The translations under genes were made by a program, and so were the position numbers. The notes under the pieces were generated by a model. It was not told the DNA's origin. It saw only the letters and a list, made by a program, of their open reading frames with translations, and ran no database searches. A DNA stretch of 64,000 nt from Roseimaritima ulvae (GTDB lineage Bacteria > Planctomycetota > Planctomycetia > Pirellulales > Pirellulaceae): NCBI RefSeq assembly GCF_008065135.1, contig NZ_CP042914.1:4631404-4695403 (forward strand), in the 5' to 3' direction. How positions within the stretch are numbered: position 1 is the stretch's first letter; each line of letters starts with the position of its first letter. Positions 43,149 through 52,366 of this stretch are shown in pieces.

Positions 43149-44457
43149 GGCTCTTCGTCGGTTTTAGTGGCTGAAATCGGGTTCCATCTTTAGGGCCCCA
43201 CAATAAAACAAGATGCGGGTGCGGTAGTTCTCGAAGTTGCGAAAGCCGCGGGCCGCCGACTTGATGGCCTGCACTCGACCGTTGAAGGCCTCACTTTTGG
43301 CATTGGTGATGGAGTACTCGAAATAGGCCAGCAAGCCGGCGAGGTGTTTCTTGAGCATTCTCGCAACCTTCTTGATCGGATCGAGTTTGCTACGAATGGC
43401 CCATGCGTACCAACGGTCAAAGAACTTCTTCGCCCAAGCGCCGCTGCGGTATGTCCAGAAGTCACGAAACATCTCCTTGATTCCCCACGCACGTGCCGTC
43501 TTGATCGCGACTTGCCGAATGTCTTCGATTTGCTTTTGCGTGGCATCATCAAGAGTCTCCTCGTTGTAGAGCCAAAGTTGACGCGTACCCGTCAGGTCAT
43601 TAATGCCTTCGCTTCGGAGCAGTTTGTTCTCTCGGCGTCGAACCAGATCGACCGCTTCGCCGAGGTATTGGCTGATGTGGAAATGGTCGTGAACGATCTT
43701 CGCCTGGGGAACTTGTTTGACAATGCTGTTTCGAAAAGCTTGCCAGAAGTCCACGGCGACTGCCCGAATGCCCGATTTTTGCTCATCGGTGAGACTGTCA
43801 AAGAGTTTGTCACAAGATGTCTCGCTGCGGTCTTTGACGACTTCCAGCACTCGCGATCCTTCCAGGTCAACCATCAGCGACACGTAGTCCTGACCTTTGC
43901 CAAAGCTCTTTTCATCAATGCCCAGGGTTTCAATCGGATCGGTATCACGACGCTGTAGTCCTCGCTCAACCCCGCGTTGCATGAGCTCGTGAGCGGTCTT
44001 CCAAGAGAGCTTCAGTAACTTGGTCGCCGCCGAAACGCTGCTAGCCGCATGAAGGACTTTGATCGCAAAAGCTTCAAACATCAGCGTGAATCGAGAGTGC
44101 TTCGCTGCCCAGGGGACGGCAATCGTTTTCACACCGCACCGATCGCATTTTGAACGAGGAATTGCCGCTTCGATAATGGTCTCGAACTGCATCGTGTCCA
44201 AGTGCCTCCACTGACGCGTTGGCGCGGTATCCGCACGAGAGCATTCGTCCTGGCACTCGGGGCAGCAGAGCTTGCCGCCAGAGTGCCGCAATTGGATGAC
44301 GACACTATTGGCCTCCATCTGAAGGTCAACGTTCTGGACCTGCCACTGGTCATCAAGTCCCAGCAGCAAACGATAGTGGGCATGTAGTTCATTCATGCTG
44401 CCATCATAGAAAATCCAAGACAGCTCGGACATTAGCCACTAAATTAGACGAAGGGCC
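43149..44457. mobile_element. ISL3-family insertion sequence
   Basis: A 1309-base element carrying one transposase gene. Ends are inverted repeats: left GGCTCTTCGTC...TTTAGTGGCT, right complement GGCCCTTCGTC...TTTAGTGGCT (about 25 bases with few mismatches). The sequence CCCCCTGGG flanks both sides (43140-43148 and 44458-44466), consistent with the 8-base target duplications of ISL3 elements plus one ambiguous base. The insertion split a family C palindromic repeat (CACCCTC before, AGGGTCGCG after). Intact ends and gene suggest recent activity. Confidence 0.9.
43164..44396 (-). CDS. ISL3-family transposase
   Basis: A 410-residue DDE transposase. N-terminal zinc finger with CCPECQDEC and CDRCGVK; an HTH (TKLLKLSWKTAHELM); DDE core with first Asp in TLGIDEKSFGKGQDY, second in VAVDFWQAFRNS, and Glu in SEAFNGRVQAIK near the C-terminus. 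The ATG at 44396 begins MNELHAHYRLLLGLDDQW, as in family members; an ATG at 44432 inside the terminal repeat gives 12 further residues. Confidence 0.95.
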   Translation of the reverse strand: MNELHAHYRLLLGLDDQWQVQNVDLQMEANSVVIQLRHSGGKLCCPECQDECSRADTAPTRQWRHLDTMQFETIIEAAIPRSKCDRCGVKTIAVPWAAKHSRFTLMFEAFAIKVLHAASSVSAATKLLKLSWKTAHELMQRGVERGLQRRDTDPIETLGIDEKSFGKGQDYVSLMVDLEGSRVLEVVKDRSETSCDKLFDSLTDEQKSGIRAVAVDFWQAFRNSIVKQVPQAKIVHDHFHISQYLGEAVDLVRRRENKLLRSEGINDLTGTRQLWLYNEETLDDATQKQIEDIRQVAIKTARAWGIKEMFRDFWTYRSGAWAKKFFDRWYAWAIRSKLDPIKKVARMLKKHLAGLLAYFEYSITNAKSEAFNGRVQAIKSAARGFRNFENYRTRILFYCGALKMEPDFSH

Positions 44458-44634
44458 CCCCCTGGGAGGGTCGCGAGGAACGAGCGGGGAGGGCGAGTTG
44501 GATTTGCAGGTCGTTAGAGGCGTTTCCCGCAGCCGCAAAACCCTCCCCTCGCTAAGGCTCGACCCTCCCGGAGGGAGGGTGAAGGAAGATGTGTAGGGCT
44601 CCCCCACGCTCTGGCGAGCGTAGCTACGGAGCGG
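44458..44634. repeat. family C repeat remnant right of the IS, plus GCTCTGGCGAGC unit
   Basis: CTGGGAGGGTCGCGAGGAAC, then CCTCCCCTCGCTAAGGCTCG and CCTCCCGGAGGGAGGG follow the insertion sequence. The remainder of the same repeat is on the other side of the IS (43131-43148). A GCTCTGGCGAGCGTAGCTAC unit (44613-44632) lies before the next gene and matches the one near 16187. Confidence 0.75.
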
Positions 44635-44635
44635 A

Positions 44636-45784
44636 CTAATTGCGGCCGATGGCATCCAGGGTGGCCGTGTACAAACTGCGTTTGCTCTTCTTGGGCACGG
44701 CGATCGGTTTGGGATTCAAGTCATAGGGAATCCCATCCACGTGATTGGCTTTCAGGGCGATGTGGCGTCCGTCGGGCGTTCGCATCATGTTTTGTCCCGC
44801 ACAGTATTTCCTCATCACCGCTTGGATTTTCGGATCGTACTGGAATCCGCCGTTGGCGTTTTGCACGCCCAGGTTGTCAAAGCTGCCGATGGCGACCAAC
44901 GAGCGATTGCGATCATGATACTCGTACGCTTCGACGCCCTTCTTCCGTAGCGCCGTCACCATGCGGTGAGCCTGATTAGCGTACTCGTTCAGGCGGTCGG
45001 CCGAAGGTTTAAATTTGCGTTCGTTCTTGCCGTCAACCAACGTCGACAAGCCTTCGAAGGTCCGCACCACGACGGTGAACTTGCCGGGATTGTCCAGCAA
45101 ACTGTACTCGACCTCTTTGTTCATGCTCATCACAAACGCGTCGACTTCGGGCTGCTGAAAGAAGTCTTCGGGCAATAGCGGATTGCGTGTCACGAAGGCG
45201 GTTGCCATGGGTGTTTTGCGACCGTCTTTTTTCTCGCCCATCAATTGCCGTTGGAATTTTCGAACGGCCGCCAGCGGGCCATCGTCCTGTCCTTCCATGC
45301 CGTAGGCTTTGGGCGTTGCGGCTTTGATCGTGCTCAGAACGTCATCGACATCCGCATGGTCGATGGAATCGAATTCACCGACCAACACCGAAAAGGTGTC
45401 GTACGCCTGCGGATTGGCGTACCGTACTCGTTTCTCTCCGGTCTCCAGGTCGGGCACACGGCCGGTGAAGTCAAAGGATTCGCGATAAATAAACGCCGGA
45501 AGGTCGTAGTCGCTGCGCAGTTCCAAGACCAGCGCTTCGGCGCGTTTCAAGCCGGACTCGCCGGCAAACGTGGCTGCCAGGATCAACCACGGCCCGTCCT
45601 CTTCGGTCAAAGTGTAGGACTGTGTGGGATCGGCCGCGACGGATTTTTTACCAAACATCCGCAGCAGGCTGGGCGCGTCGGCGACGGCCCGCACGGGCAC
45701 GATGAAGGTGGTTCCAGCGAAGGCCGTGACGGCCAACAAAATCAGCCCCAGGGAGCTACGCGATGTTTGAAATGAGCGAAACAT
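44636..45784 (-). CDS. secreted planctomycete protein of unknown function
   Basis: A 382-residue protein with a signal peptide (LGLILLAVTAFAGTTFIVPV, cleavage near AVADAP). The mature part has a Trp-Leu-Ile-Leu-Ala-containing strand (DGPWLILAATFAGE), charged helices and a repeat-like layout of two alpha/beta halves (residues about 60-190 and 210-330), suggesting an SPOR-like or duplicated fold. The basic C-terminus reads VPKKSKRSLY. The ATG at 45784 starts the signal peptide directly. Not recognised beyond that. Confidence 0.75.
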   Translation of the reverse strand: MFRSFQTSRSSLGLILLAVTAFAGTTFIVPVRAVADAPSLLRMFGKKSVAADPTQSYTLTEEDGPWLILAATFAGESGLKRAEALVLELRSDYDLPAFIYRESFDFTGRVPDLETGEKRVRYANPQAYDTFSVLVGEFDSIDHADVDDVLSTIKAATPKAYGMEGQDDGPLAAVRKFQRQLMGEKKDGRKTPMATAFVTRNPLLPEDFFQQPEVDAFVMSMNKEVEYSLLDNPGKFTVVVRTFEGLSTLVDGKNERKFKPSADRLNEYANQAHRMVTALRKKGVEAYEYHDRNRSLVAIGSFDNLGVQNANGGFQYDPKIQAVMRKYCAGQNMMRTPDGRHIALKANHVDGIPYDLNPKPIAVPKKSKRSLYTATLDAIGRN

Positions 45785-45878
45785 GTCGATCCTTGACCTG
45801 TCAATCGGTGTGGAAGCCAACCGTCTACTGACGGCTAGATGGTTCGTAGCAAACCAGGGGGCGGCAGCGAAAGCCCGG

Positions 45879-47336
45879 TTACGCCACTTTGCGACGTACA
45901 GGCTGGTCATGCACAGGTTCGTCGCGTACCAGATCTTCGATTTCGGCGTACATGCTCAGCACCTCAGCCGGGCGACGGTCCCGCTCGCGTTGCGTTTCCG
46001 CCTCCCAAGTCATGCCTCGTTGCGGAGCCGTCGAAACGCGAACCCCCAGCGAAGCCTTAAAGCGGCTGAACCAGATCACTCCCTGCGGCCAGCGTTCATT
46101 GACCTGGCCCAGGTAGCTGCGATTGTCGGTCGCCCAAGCGATATGCAGGGCCAGCAGACTGACCACATCTTCGTCGTCGAAGTACGACGTGTGAACCAGT
46201 TCGCTGCCGGACACCGATTCGGTTAAGCGAGCGGTCGCGGTTAACGGCGAGCTGGCCAACAACTGCCGCAGCTTGGGCGCCATATTGCGGGCCCCCTGGT
46301 CGGCACGTTGAACCAAACGCTCACATAGCCAACCGGGCAACTGGGGGTACGGTCGCCCCAAAATGTTCTCGGTCGGCCAGGGATGCACGGCCACGATTTT
46401 GCCGCCCGGCCGATTGTTGCCCTGCAGCGTTTTGATCACCTGAGCGGTCACGATGCGATTCAGTACCGGCTGCATGACGCCGTTATAAAACAATCCCAGC
46501 AGCCATTGGTGCGGGCGGCCCAAAGCGTGCAGGCGGTCCGAGGCGAATACTTGTTCGCGGGGGGCATAGCGGCCGACAAAGGACAGTGGCAGATCCAACG
46601 TCGCGCGCAACCCATTGATGGCTTCATCATCGGGCGACCACAGACCCATCCAGCGGTCGCCGTATAGCTCCATCGCCTTGCGGTCTAACTGTTCGTCTTG
46701 CCGAATTTGCCAAGACTCCAGCAACGGCGTCGCCACCATCGACAGCATACACAGCGTGACGTACAGGCAAGCGACAAACAGGCACAGCGAGCCGCAGGCC
46801 TGTAGCGAGGTGTAGGCTGCCAGGGGCTGGGCCGCAATCGAACGCCCCAGATGGGCGGCCAAGTAGACGCAGGGACCGGCCAACAGCAACCCCGCGACGC
46901 ACCGCAAGGCACTGCTCCAACGCAGCATTTTCAATGATTTCTTGTTAAGAAACGGCGTCCCGACGGTGGACCAACTGCGGAGTCCCTTGAGCACCACGCC
47001 GCGGCGACAAGCCATGCGCAGGGCGGCCCAGATCAGCGACCCACCGTGGCTGTGGCCGATCAAATGGTAGGGCCGCGCGGCGGCATCGCGACGCTGCAGT
47101 TCGGCGAGCAAGTTCGCCGCCGCCTGCTCGCGATCGCGTTCGGTATTGGCGCCCGACCAATGGAACAGGGTTTCGGAATCCTCCAGCATTCCCGTGCCCC
47201 GAGGCAACTTGCCGGCAAATCGCTGCCAGAACACGCTGCCCCGCTGCCACCAACCGCGACCGTGGTCGCTTTCCGAGGCGGCAAAGGTTCCGTGAATGCA
47301 GAGGACGGATTCGTGGGCGGTGGTAAGGTACGACAT
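45879..47336 (-). CDS. membrane-associated alpha/beta hydrolase-like protein
   Basis: A 485-residue protein with a lipase-type N-terminus: CIHGTFAASESDHGRGWWQ and the nucleophile elbow LIGHSHGGSLIW (Ser in GHSHG). Two hydrophobic spans follow (about 145-170 and 180-205), so the enzyme is anchored in the membrane. The C-terminal half has an additional ESVSGSELVHTSYFDDEDVV segment that may supply the catalytic Asp/His. Substrate unknown; lipase or esterase is most likely. The ATG at 47336 was taken because it begins MSYLTTAHESVLCIHG. Confidence 0.75.
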   Translation of the reverse strand: MSYLTTAHESVLCIHGTFAASESDHGRGWWQRGSVFWQRFAGKLPRGTGMLEDSETLFHWSGANTERDREQAAANLLAELQRRDAAARPYHLIGHSHGGSLIWAALRMACRRGVVLKGLRSWSTVGTPFLNKKSLKMLRWSSALRCVAGLLLAGPCVYLAAHLGRSIAAQPLAAYTSLQACGSLCLFVACLYVTLCMLSMVATPLLESWQIRQDEQLDRKAMELYGDRWMGLWSPDDEAINGLRATLDLPLSFVGRYAPREQVFASDRLHALGRPHQWLLGLFYNGVMQPVLNRIVTAQVIKTLQGNNRPGGKIVAVHPWPTENILGRPYPQLPGWLCERLVQRADQGARNMAPKLRQLLASSPLTATARLTESVSGSELVHTSYFDDEDVVSLLALHIAWATDNRSYLGQVNERWPQGVIWFSRFKASLGVRVSTAPQRGMTWEAETQRERDRRPAEVLSMYAEIEDLVRDEPVHDQPVRRKVA

Positions 47337-47493
47337 GCCGGCAAGGATTAACAAATCAGCGGCCCGCGGGGAAGTGAGAAACGGGCGGTGGTGCAGCGAA
47401 CCTCGTCAGGGGTGGTCCGCGAAACCAGCGGTCTCTGATAAGCTCTATAGCGTTATTGGCACAGCGTCCCCCAGGCAACAAGGAAAACCGATC

Positions 47494-48285
47494 GTGCGAG
47501 TGGTGATAGTGGATGATGCGGAAGCGGCAGCCTGCCGTGCCGCCCAAGAGATTGCGGCTTTGGTCCGCCAAAAACCCGATGCCGTCCTCGGCCTGGCGAC
47601 CGGCGGGACCCCCGTTCGCTGCTATCGCGAATTGATCCGCCTGCATCAACACGATGGGCTCGATTTCGCCGCCGTTAGATCTTTTAACCTGGACGAATAT
47701 CTCGGGTTGCCGGCAGATCACCCGCAGAGCTATCGTCGCTTCATGCAAGAGAATTTATTCGATCACCTGAACATCCCTTGCGAGCAAACCCATGTGCCCG
47801 ATGGCATGGCCAGCGACATCGACGCCTTCTGCCAACAATACGAACAGCAAATCCAGGCAGCCGGCGGCATCGACCTGCAACTGTTGGGAATCGGCAGCGA
47901 CGGCCACATCGCATTCAATGAACCCGGATCTTCGCTGGCCAGCCGCACCCGGTTGAAGTCGCTGGCCGCGGAAACCGTGCGCGATAACGCTCGCTTCTTT
48001 GGCAGCGAAGCCGATGTGCCCAAGCTGGCGATCACGATGGGCGTGGGCACGATCATGGAATCCAAACAGTGCCTGCTGTTGGCTACCGGCGCAAATAAAG
48101 CGACCGCGGTCCGCGAAGCGATCGAGGGCGCCGTCACGGCTCGCGTGACCGCTTCGGCCCTGCAAATGCACCCCCACACCATCGCCGTCTTGGACGCGCC
48201 AGCCGCCGCTCAACTGGAATTCGCCGACTACTACCGCGAAGCCGAACGCTTGAACGAATCGGTACGCAACACGCCCGCTCACTAA
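47494..48285 (+). CDS. nagB: glucosamine-6-phosphate deaminase
   Basis: A 263-residue enzyme converting GlcN6P to Fru6P and ammonia. Seen: VLGLATGGTPVRCYRELI, the SFNLDEYLGL region, the catalytic block GIGSDGHIAFNEPGSS and MGVGTIMESKQCLLLATG. The GTG at 47494 has AAGGA nine bases upstream and fits the family N-terminus; upstream codons are not coding in style. Confidence 0.95.
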   Translation: MRVVIVDDAEAAACRAAQEIAALVRQKPDAVLGLATGGTPVRCYRELIRLHQHDGLDFAAVRSFNLDEYLGLPADHPQSYRRFMQENLFDHLNIPCEQTHVPDGMASDIDAFCQQYEQQIQAAGGIDLQLLGIGSDGHIAFNEPGSSLASRTRLKSLAAETVRDNARFFGSEADVPKLAITMGVGTIMESKQCLLLATGANKATAVREAIEGAVTARVTASALQMHPHTIAVLDAPAAAQLEFADYYREAERLNESVRNTPAH

Positions 48286-48328
48286 AAACACAGCGCTCTG
48301 ACAACGCCGTCCACTGACAGGAATCACG

Positions 48329-49333
48329 ATGCGGAAGTTCGGTACCCTTTCCGACGAATCGACCGCCAATCGATTAATCGATTATCTGCTCACCCAACAG
48401 ATCCACGCGACCGCCAATGCCGCGGACGATCCGGCGGAAGGTTGGGAGCTGTGGGTGCGCGAAGAGGATCAGCTTCCCAAAGCTCGGCAAATCCTTGCTC
48501 AGTACCAAGCCAGCCCCGAGGCGTCACAGTATGTCGCCGCGGCTGCCGAGGCGAAGCAGATTCGCAAACAAAACGAGGCCGCGGCGAAACAGCGGGCGAA
48601 GCTGGTTCGCAAGATGCCGCGCAGCAATCTGATGGACATCCGCTCTCGCCCCATTCCCTTTACCATCGCCGTAATCGTGATCGCCTCCATCGCGGGGCTG
48701 ATCACCAATTTCGGCAATCCTCCCAGCGATGGTCTGAGGTATGAGGAAAACGCCAACGGCACCATCGAGGTACCGGAACAATCGTTCGGCTTGGCGTTGT
48801 TTCGCAATATGATGATGATCGATCCCTTGGCTTACGAATACGGCAATCAACGAGCTGGCAACCGCGACCCACTGGACCGGATTCGTCGCGGCGAAGTCTG
48901 GAGGCTGATCACGCCGGCCTTCCTGCATGGCAGTATCATGCACCTGGCCTTCAACATGTTGATGATGTACTCGCTGGGCGGCATCCTGGAACGACTGCAC
49001 GGTACGGTGTTCTTGATACTGCTGTTTTTGATCACCGGAGTGGTGGCCACCCTGGCGCAGGCCTATACCCCCGCCGCGTTGGGCGGCAGCCCGCTACAGC
49101 TTGGCGCCTCGGGCGTGATCTTTGGGCTGTTCGGCTACCTCTGGGTACGTCCGATGCTGCAACCCAGTTTCCCCGTGCGGATTCCGCAAAGCAGTGTCGT
49201 CATCATCCTGGGCTGGGGCCTGTTGTGTATGACGCCGATCATTCCCAACGTGGCCAACGCGGCTCACGTTGGCGGCTTGGTGGCGGGGATCGCCGTGGTC
49301 CCGTTGGCGATCCGGCTCTGGCCCTTTCCTTGA
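48329..49333 (+). CDS. rhomboid family intramembrane serine protease
   Basis: A 334-residue membrane protein with about six spans. Catalytic Ser in GASGVIFGLFGY (GxSG) and His in AAHVGGLVAG; HGSIMHLAFNMLMMYSLGG is the typical TM2 motif. A cytoplasmic N-terminal domain (1-80, FGTLSDESTANRLIDYLL) is like the GlpG N-domain. It cleaves membrane-spanning proteins. The last codons touch the MATE gene start region. Confidence 0.93.
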   Translation: MRKFGTLSDESTANRLIDYLLTQQIHATANAADDPAEGWELWVREEDQLPKARQILAQYQASPEASQYVAAAAEAKQIRKQNEAAAKQRAKLVRKMPRSNLMDIRSRPIPFTIAVIVIASIAGLITNFGNPPSDGLRYEENANGTIEVPEQSFGLALFRNMMMIDPLAYEYGNQRAGNRDPLDRIRRGEVWRLITPAFLHGSIMHLAFNMLMMYSLGGILERLHGTVFLILLFLITGVVATLAQAYTPAALGGSPLQLGASGVIFGLFGYLWVRPMLQPSFPVRIPQSSVVIILGWGLLCMTPIIPNVANAAHVGGLVAGIAVVPLAIRLWPFP

Positions 49334-49347
49334 ACACCGCATCCGCG

Positions 49348-50742
49348 ATGAACGCCTGGAAGCATCGGTTCACCGGCCCGGCGGGCATCCTGCAAGTGCT
49401 CCGCGTGGCCCTGCCGTTAATGATCAGCACGGGAACGTTCTCCCTAGTGCTGTTCATCGACCGTACGCTACTGCTGTGGTACGACGGTTCGGCGATGAGT
49501 GCATCGATGGCCGCCGGCAATCTGTTTTGGGCCCTGATCTGTTTGCCGTTTGGACTGGCTTCGATGACCGGCGCCTTTGTCGCCCAGTACGTGGGCGCCG
49601 GGCAGCAAGAAAAGATCGGGCGGCTGCTATGGCAAAGCGTCTGGTTTGCCCTCGGCACGGCCCCCTTCTTTTTAATTCTGGCGGTGCTGGCCCCCTGGAT
49701 GTTTCGTGCCAGCAATCAGCCGCCGGACCTGATCGCGCTGGAATCGATGTACCTGCGAATCCTGCTGGTCGGCGCCGTCGGCTCGGTTCTGGACACGGCG
49801 CTCAGCGGATTCTTTAGCGGTACCGAACGGACGCAAACCATTATGTGGTGCAGCATCGCCACGGCGGCGATGAACGTGGTGCTGGATGTGGGACTGGTGT
49901 TTGGCATCGGCCCGCTGCCGGAACTGGGCATCGTGGGCGCGGGGATCGCCAGCGCGATCTGCTTCTGGTTCAAAGCGATCTTGTTCGCCGCCTTGATCTG
50001 GTATCAGGCCGACGAGTCGCTGTATGGATTTCGCTGCGGCCGCGTGTTTGATTTTCCGCTGCTAAAGCGATTGGTGTTTTACGGTTTGCCAGCCGGCCTG
50101 CAGTTTGTCGTCGAATCGGGCGGCTTCACCCTGATCGTATTGCAGATCGGTTCGCTGGGCGACATTCCGCTGCGCGCGACGACGATGGCGATCAACTTCA
50201 ACATGATCGCTTTCATTCCTTTGATCGGTTTGTCGGTCGCAACGTCGGTACTGGTGGGACGGCACCTGACTCAATCCGGACCCGCGCTGGCCCAGCAGGT
50301 GGTGTGGAGTGCCCTGTCGCTGGCGTTAACTTACTCGCTGGCCTGGACGGCGATCTACCTGCTGGTCCCCGACACACTGTTGTCGCTGTACCGGATGGGG
50401 AACATCGACAGTGGCTCCGAAGCCTCCCTGGCCTTGGCTCGCGGGCTGCTGGGATTTGTCGCCATGTACGTGCTGTTTGACGCCACGCAGTTGATCTTGG
50501 CCGGCGCGCTGCGCGGCGCGGGCGATACCTGGTTCGTATTGCTGGGGACCACGGCCTGTTCCGCCACGGCGCTCAGCATCGGCCACTACTTTGAACCCTC
50601 CGACACCGCCCTGCGATGGTGGTGGTGGGCGATCACCAGCTGGGTCTGGATGCTGGCCGTGACCATGTTGCTGCGATTCATCCAGGGCCGATGGCGTTCG
50701 ATCGACATGATCGGCAAACGCGACGTCGACCTGCTGCCCTGA
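49348..50742 (+). CDS. MATE-family multidrug/cation efflux transporter
   Basis: A 464-residue protein with about twelve spans, matching MATE (VLRVALPLMISTGTFSLVLF; GLASMTGAFVAQYVGAGQQ; ATSVLVGRHL; ILAGALRGAGDTWFV). It exchanges Na+ or H+ for organic cations. The ATG at 49348 is used; a TTG at 49330 overlapping the rhomboid stop (TTGA) is an alternative. Confidence 0.9.
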   Translation: MNAWKHRFTGPAGILQVLRVALPLMISTGTFSLVLFIDRTLLLWYDGSAMSASMAAGNLFWALICLPFGLASMTGAFVAQYVGAGQQEKIGRLLWQSVWFALGTAPFFLILAVLAPWMFRASNQPPDLIALESMYLRILLVGAVGSVLDTALSGFFSGTERTQTIMWCSIATAAMNVVLDVGLVFGIGPLPELGIVGAGIASAICFWFKAILFAALIWYQADESLYGFRCGRVFDFPLLKRLVFYGLPAGLQFVVESGGFTLIVLQIGSLGDIPLRATTMAINFNMIAFIPLIGLSVATSVLVGRHLTQSGPALAQQVVWSALSLALTYSLAWTAIYLLVPDTLLSLYRMGNIDSGSEASLALARGLLGFVAMYVLFDATQLILAGALRGAGDTWFVLLGTTACSATALSIGHYFEPSDTALRWWWWAITSWVWMLAVTMLLRFIQGRWRSIDMIGKRDVDLLP

Positions 50743-50757
50743 GCGAAAAACGGAAAC

Positions 50758-50982
50758 TCAGATCTGGCAGCCACCGCCACCGCAGCAGCGTGGTGCGCCA
50801 CAGTCTTGTGATGCGGTTGGCAGCGACACCCCACTGCGGACCGAGGGGGTCGCCGGGACGCTCAACAAACGCTCTAGCTGGTGCCCGCCACACTCCGGAC
50901 ACTCGGGCTGTTCATCGCTGCGGTTCAACAATACTTCGACGCTGTGCTGACAGGTTTTGCAGTCGTATTCGTAAAGCGGCAT
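50758..50982 (-). CDS. FmdB-family zinc ribbon protein
   Basis: A 74-residue protein starting MPLYEYDCKTCQHSVEVL, with CKTC and CPECGG forming a zinc ribbon, the FmdB pattern. The Cys-rich end (CGAPRCCGGGGC) is typical of some members. A putative regulator or metal-binding protein. It converges with the MATE gene with a gap of 15 bases. Confidence 0.9.
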   Translation of the reverse strand: MPLYEYDCKTCQHSVEVLLNRSDEQPECPECGGHQLERLLSVPATPSVRSGVSLPTASQDCGAPRCCGGGGCQI

Positions 50983-51062
50983 CTCAAAAAGCTCCGTAAA
51001 AAGTCGACGTTGAAGATACCAAGCCCAACCTGTTTGATCAATCGTTTTCCAACGGCCACAAG

Positions 51063-51213
51063 CCGTAGCCGAAGTCGCCAGACTTTGGACTTTGCCGCAG
51101 GAGGCTGCTGACTTAATAGCATTGAATTGTCATATGGCCATGCTTCACCCTCCCCCTGGGAGGGTGCAATGCTACTAAGTCAGGCGCCTCCTGCGGCTAG
51201 GGGTTAAACGATT
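51063..51213. repeat. mosaic of family D, C and E repeats
   Basis: Within the 432-base gap 50983-51414, a family D unit (GTAGCCGAAGTCGCCAGACT, 51065 onward) is followed by the family C palindrome ACCCTCCCCCTGGGAGGGT (51149-51167) and then a family E end GGCTAGGGGTTAAACGATTG (from 51195). The uninterrupted family C unit shows the original target of the insertion sequence at 43149. The rest (51214-51414) contains no supported gene. Confidence 0.75.
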
Positions 51214-51414
51214 GCTCGGTTGTGCGAAGCCTGACCAATCGTTACCGGACGCGTACATAGATTCCGGTAGAGTCAGCAAATCTCAAATCTCAACCGCTGA
51301 CCGCTGCCTACTGAAAGGCTTGCGGGGTTCTGATACAGTGACAGCAAGAGCCTATGCACTGCTTTGTGAGATCTTACGCTTGCTTACGTTCCCTCGTTTC
51401 GAGCTTTCCACGCG

Positions 51415-52089
51415 ATGACTACCAATACGTCTCTACTTCGCGACCAGGTCCGCAACGTCGACCGGGTGGCGATTGAAGAATACGGGATGAGCGGCCTGGT
51501 GCTGATGGAGAATGCGGGCCGTGGTGCCGCCGAAATCATCGCGCCCCTGCTGGCTGGCCGGCGACCGTTGATCCTATGTGGTAAAGGAAACAACGCCGGC
51601 GACGGCTATGTGATCGCTCGCCACCTGCAACTGCTCGGCTGCGCCCCACTGATCGTCCAACTGGTCGATCCCAACGAATTAAGCGGGGACGCGGCGGCCA
51701 ATTGGGCGATTGCCCAGCACGCGGAAATCCCCACGCGAGTGGCGGCCGGCGATGCGCTTCCAGAGGTGCTGCCCGAAATCGAAGCGGCGCACGCGATCGT
51801 CGACGCGATGCTGGGAACGGGCGCCAGCGGGCCGTTGCGGGAACCCTACGTGGCGGCGACGACAGCGGCCAACGCCTCGACAGCACTAAGGATCGCGATC
51901 GACCTGCCCAGTGGCCTCGACTGTGACTCGGGCGTGCCGCCGGGAGCCTGTTTCAAAGCCCAGCGGACGCTGACCTTCGTGGCCTCCAAACGAGGCTTCG
52001 ATAATCCGGATGCGAAACCGTGGACGGGCCAGGTTTCGGTCGTTCCGATCGGGATACCGCTGCGGTTACTGCAGTCGGTGATGGCTTAA
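51415..52089 (+). CDS. nnrE: NAD(P)H-hydrate epimerase
   Basis: A 224-residue YjeF_N-type enzyme that epimerises damaged NAD(P)H hydrates. Seen: SGLVLMENAGRGAAEII, the nucleotide loop CGKGNNAGDGYVIARHL, and IVDAMLGTGASGPLREPY plus AIDLPSGLDCDSG with catalytic Asp. No dehydratase (YjeF_C) domain is fused. Its stop overlaps the convergent small gene by four bases. Confidence 0.93.
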   Translation: MTTNTSLLRDQVRNVDRVAIEEYGMSGLVLMENAGRGAAEIIAPLLAGRRPLILCGKGNNAGDGYVIARHLQLLGCAPLIVQLVDPNELSGDAAANWAIAQHAEIPTRVAAGDALPEVLPEIEAAHAIVDAMLGTGASGPLREPYVAATTAANASTALRIAIDLPSGLDCDSGVPPGACFKAQRTLTFVASKRGFDNPDAKPWTGQVSVVPIGIPLRLLQSVMA

Positions 52090-52265
52090 GAAGCCAGCTT
52101 TTCGCGTTCGATGATCACGTCGGCACCGGTGGTCAGACGGCGCAGTTTCCGCACGGCGGTTTCTTTGTCCATCGTGCCTTTTTTGACGCGTTCGATCAGT
52201 TGACGAGTTTTGACGACACGTTGACGGCGACGGCGCAGTTCACGACGGCGTTCGGTTCCGGCCAT
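52086..52265 (-). CDS. DUF6800-like small basic protein
   Basis: A 59-residue protein reading MAGTERRRELRRRRQRVVK... and ending TTGADVIIEREKLAS. The ERRRELRRRR N-terminus and the C-terminal GA(D/E)V(I/L)IER are the marks of the planctomycete DUF6800 family as I recall it. Strongly basic, probably nucleic-acid associated. Codons are well biased and the frame is closed by TAA at 52086-52088, overlapping the nnrE end. Confidence 0.75.
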   Translation of the reverse strand: MAGTERRRELRRRRQRVVKTRQLIERVKKGTMDKETAVRKLRRLTTGADVIIEREKLAS

Positions 52266-52366
52266 ATTGGGTTTCCTGTAAACGGTAGGGTAGAAAGGGT
52301 CAGGTGGATGCTTAGCAAGCCGTCAGCATAGCTGACAAGGCTGGGGTTTCAAATGGACGTCCGGCG

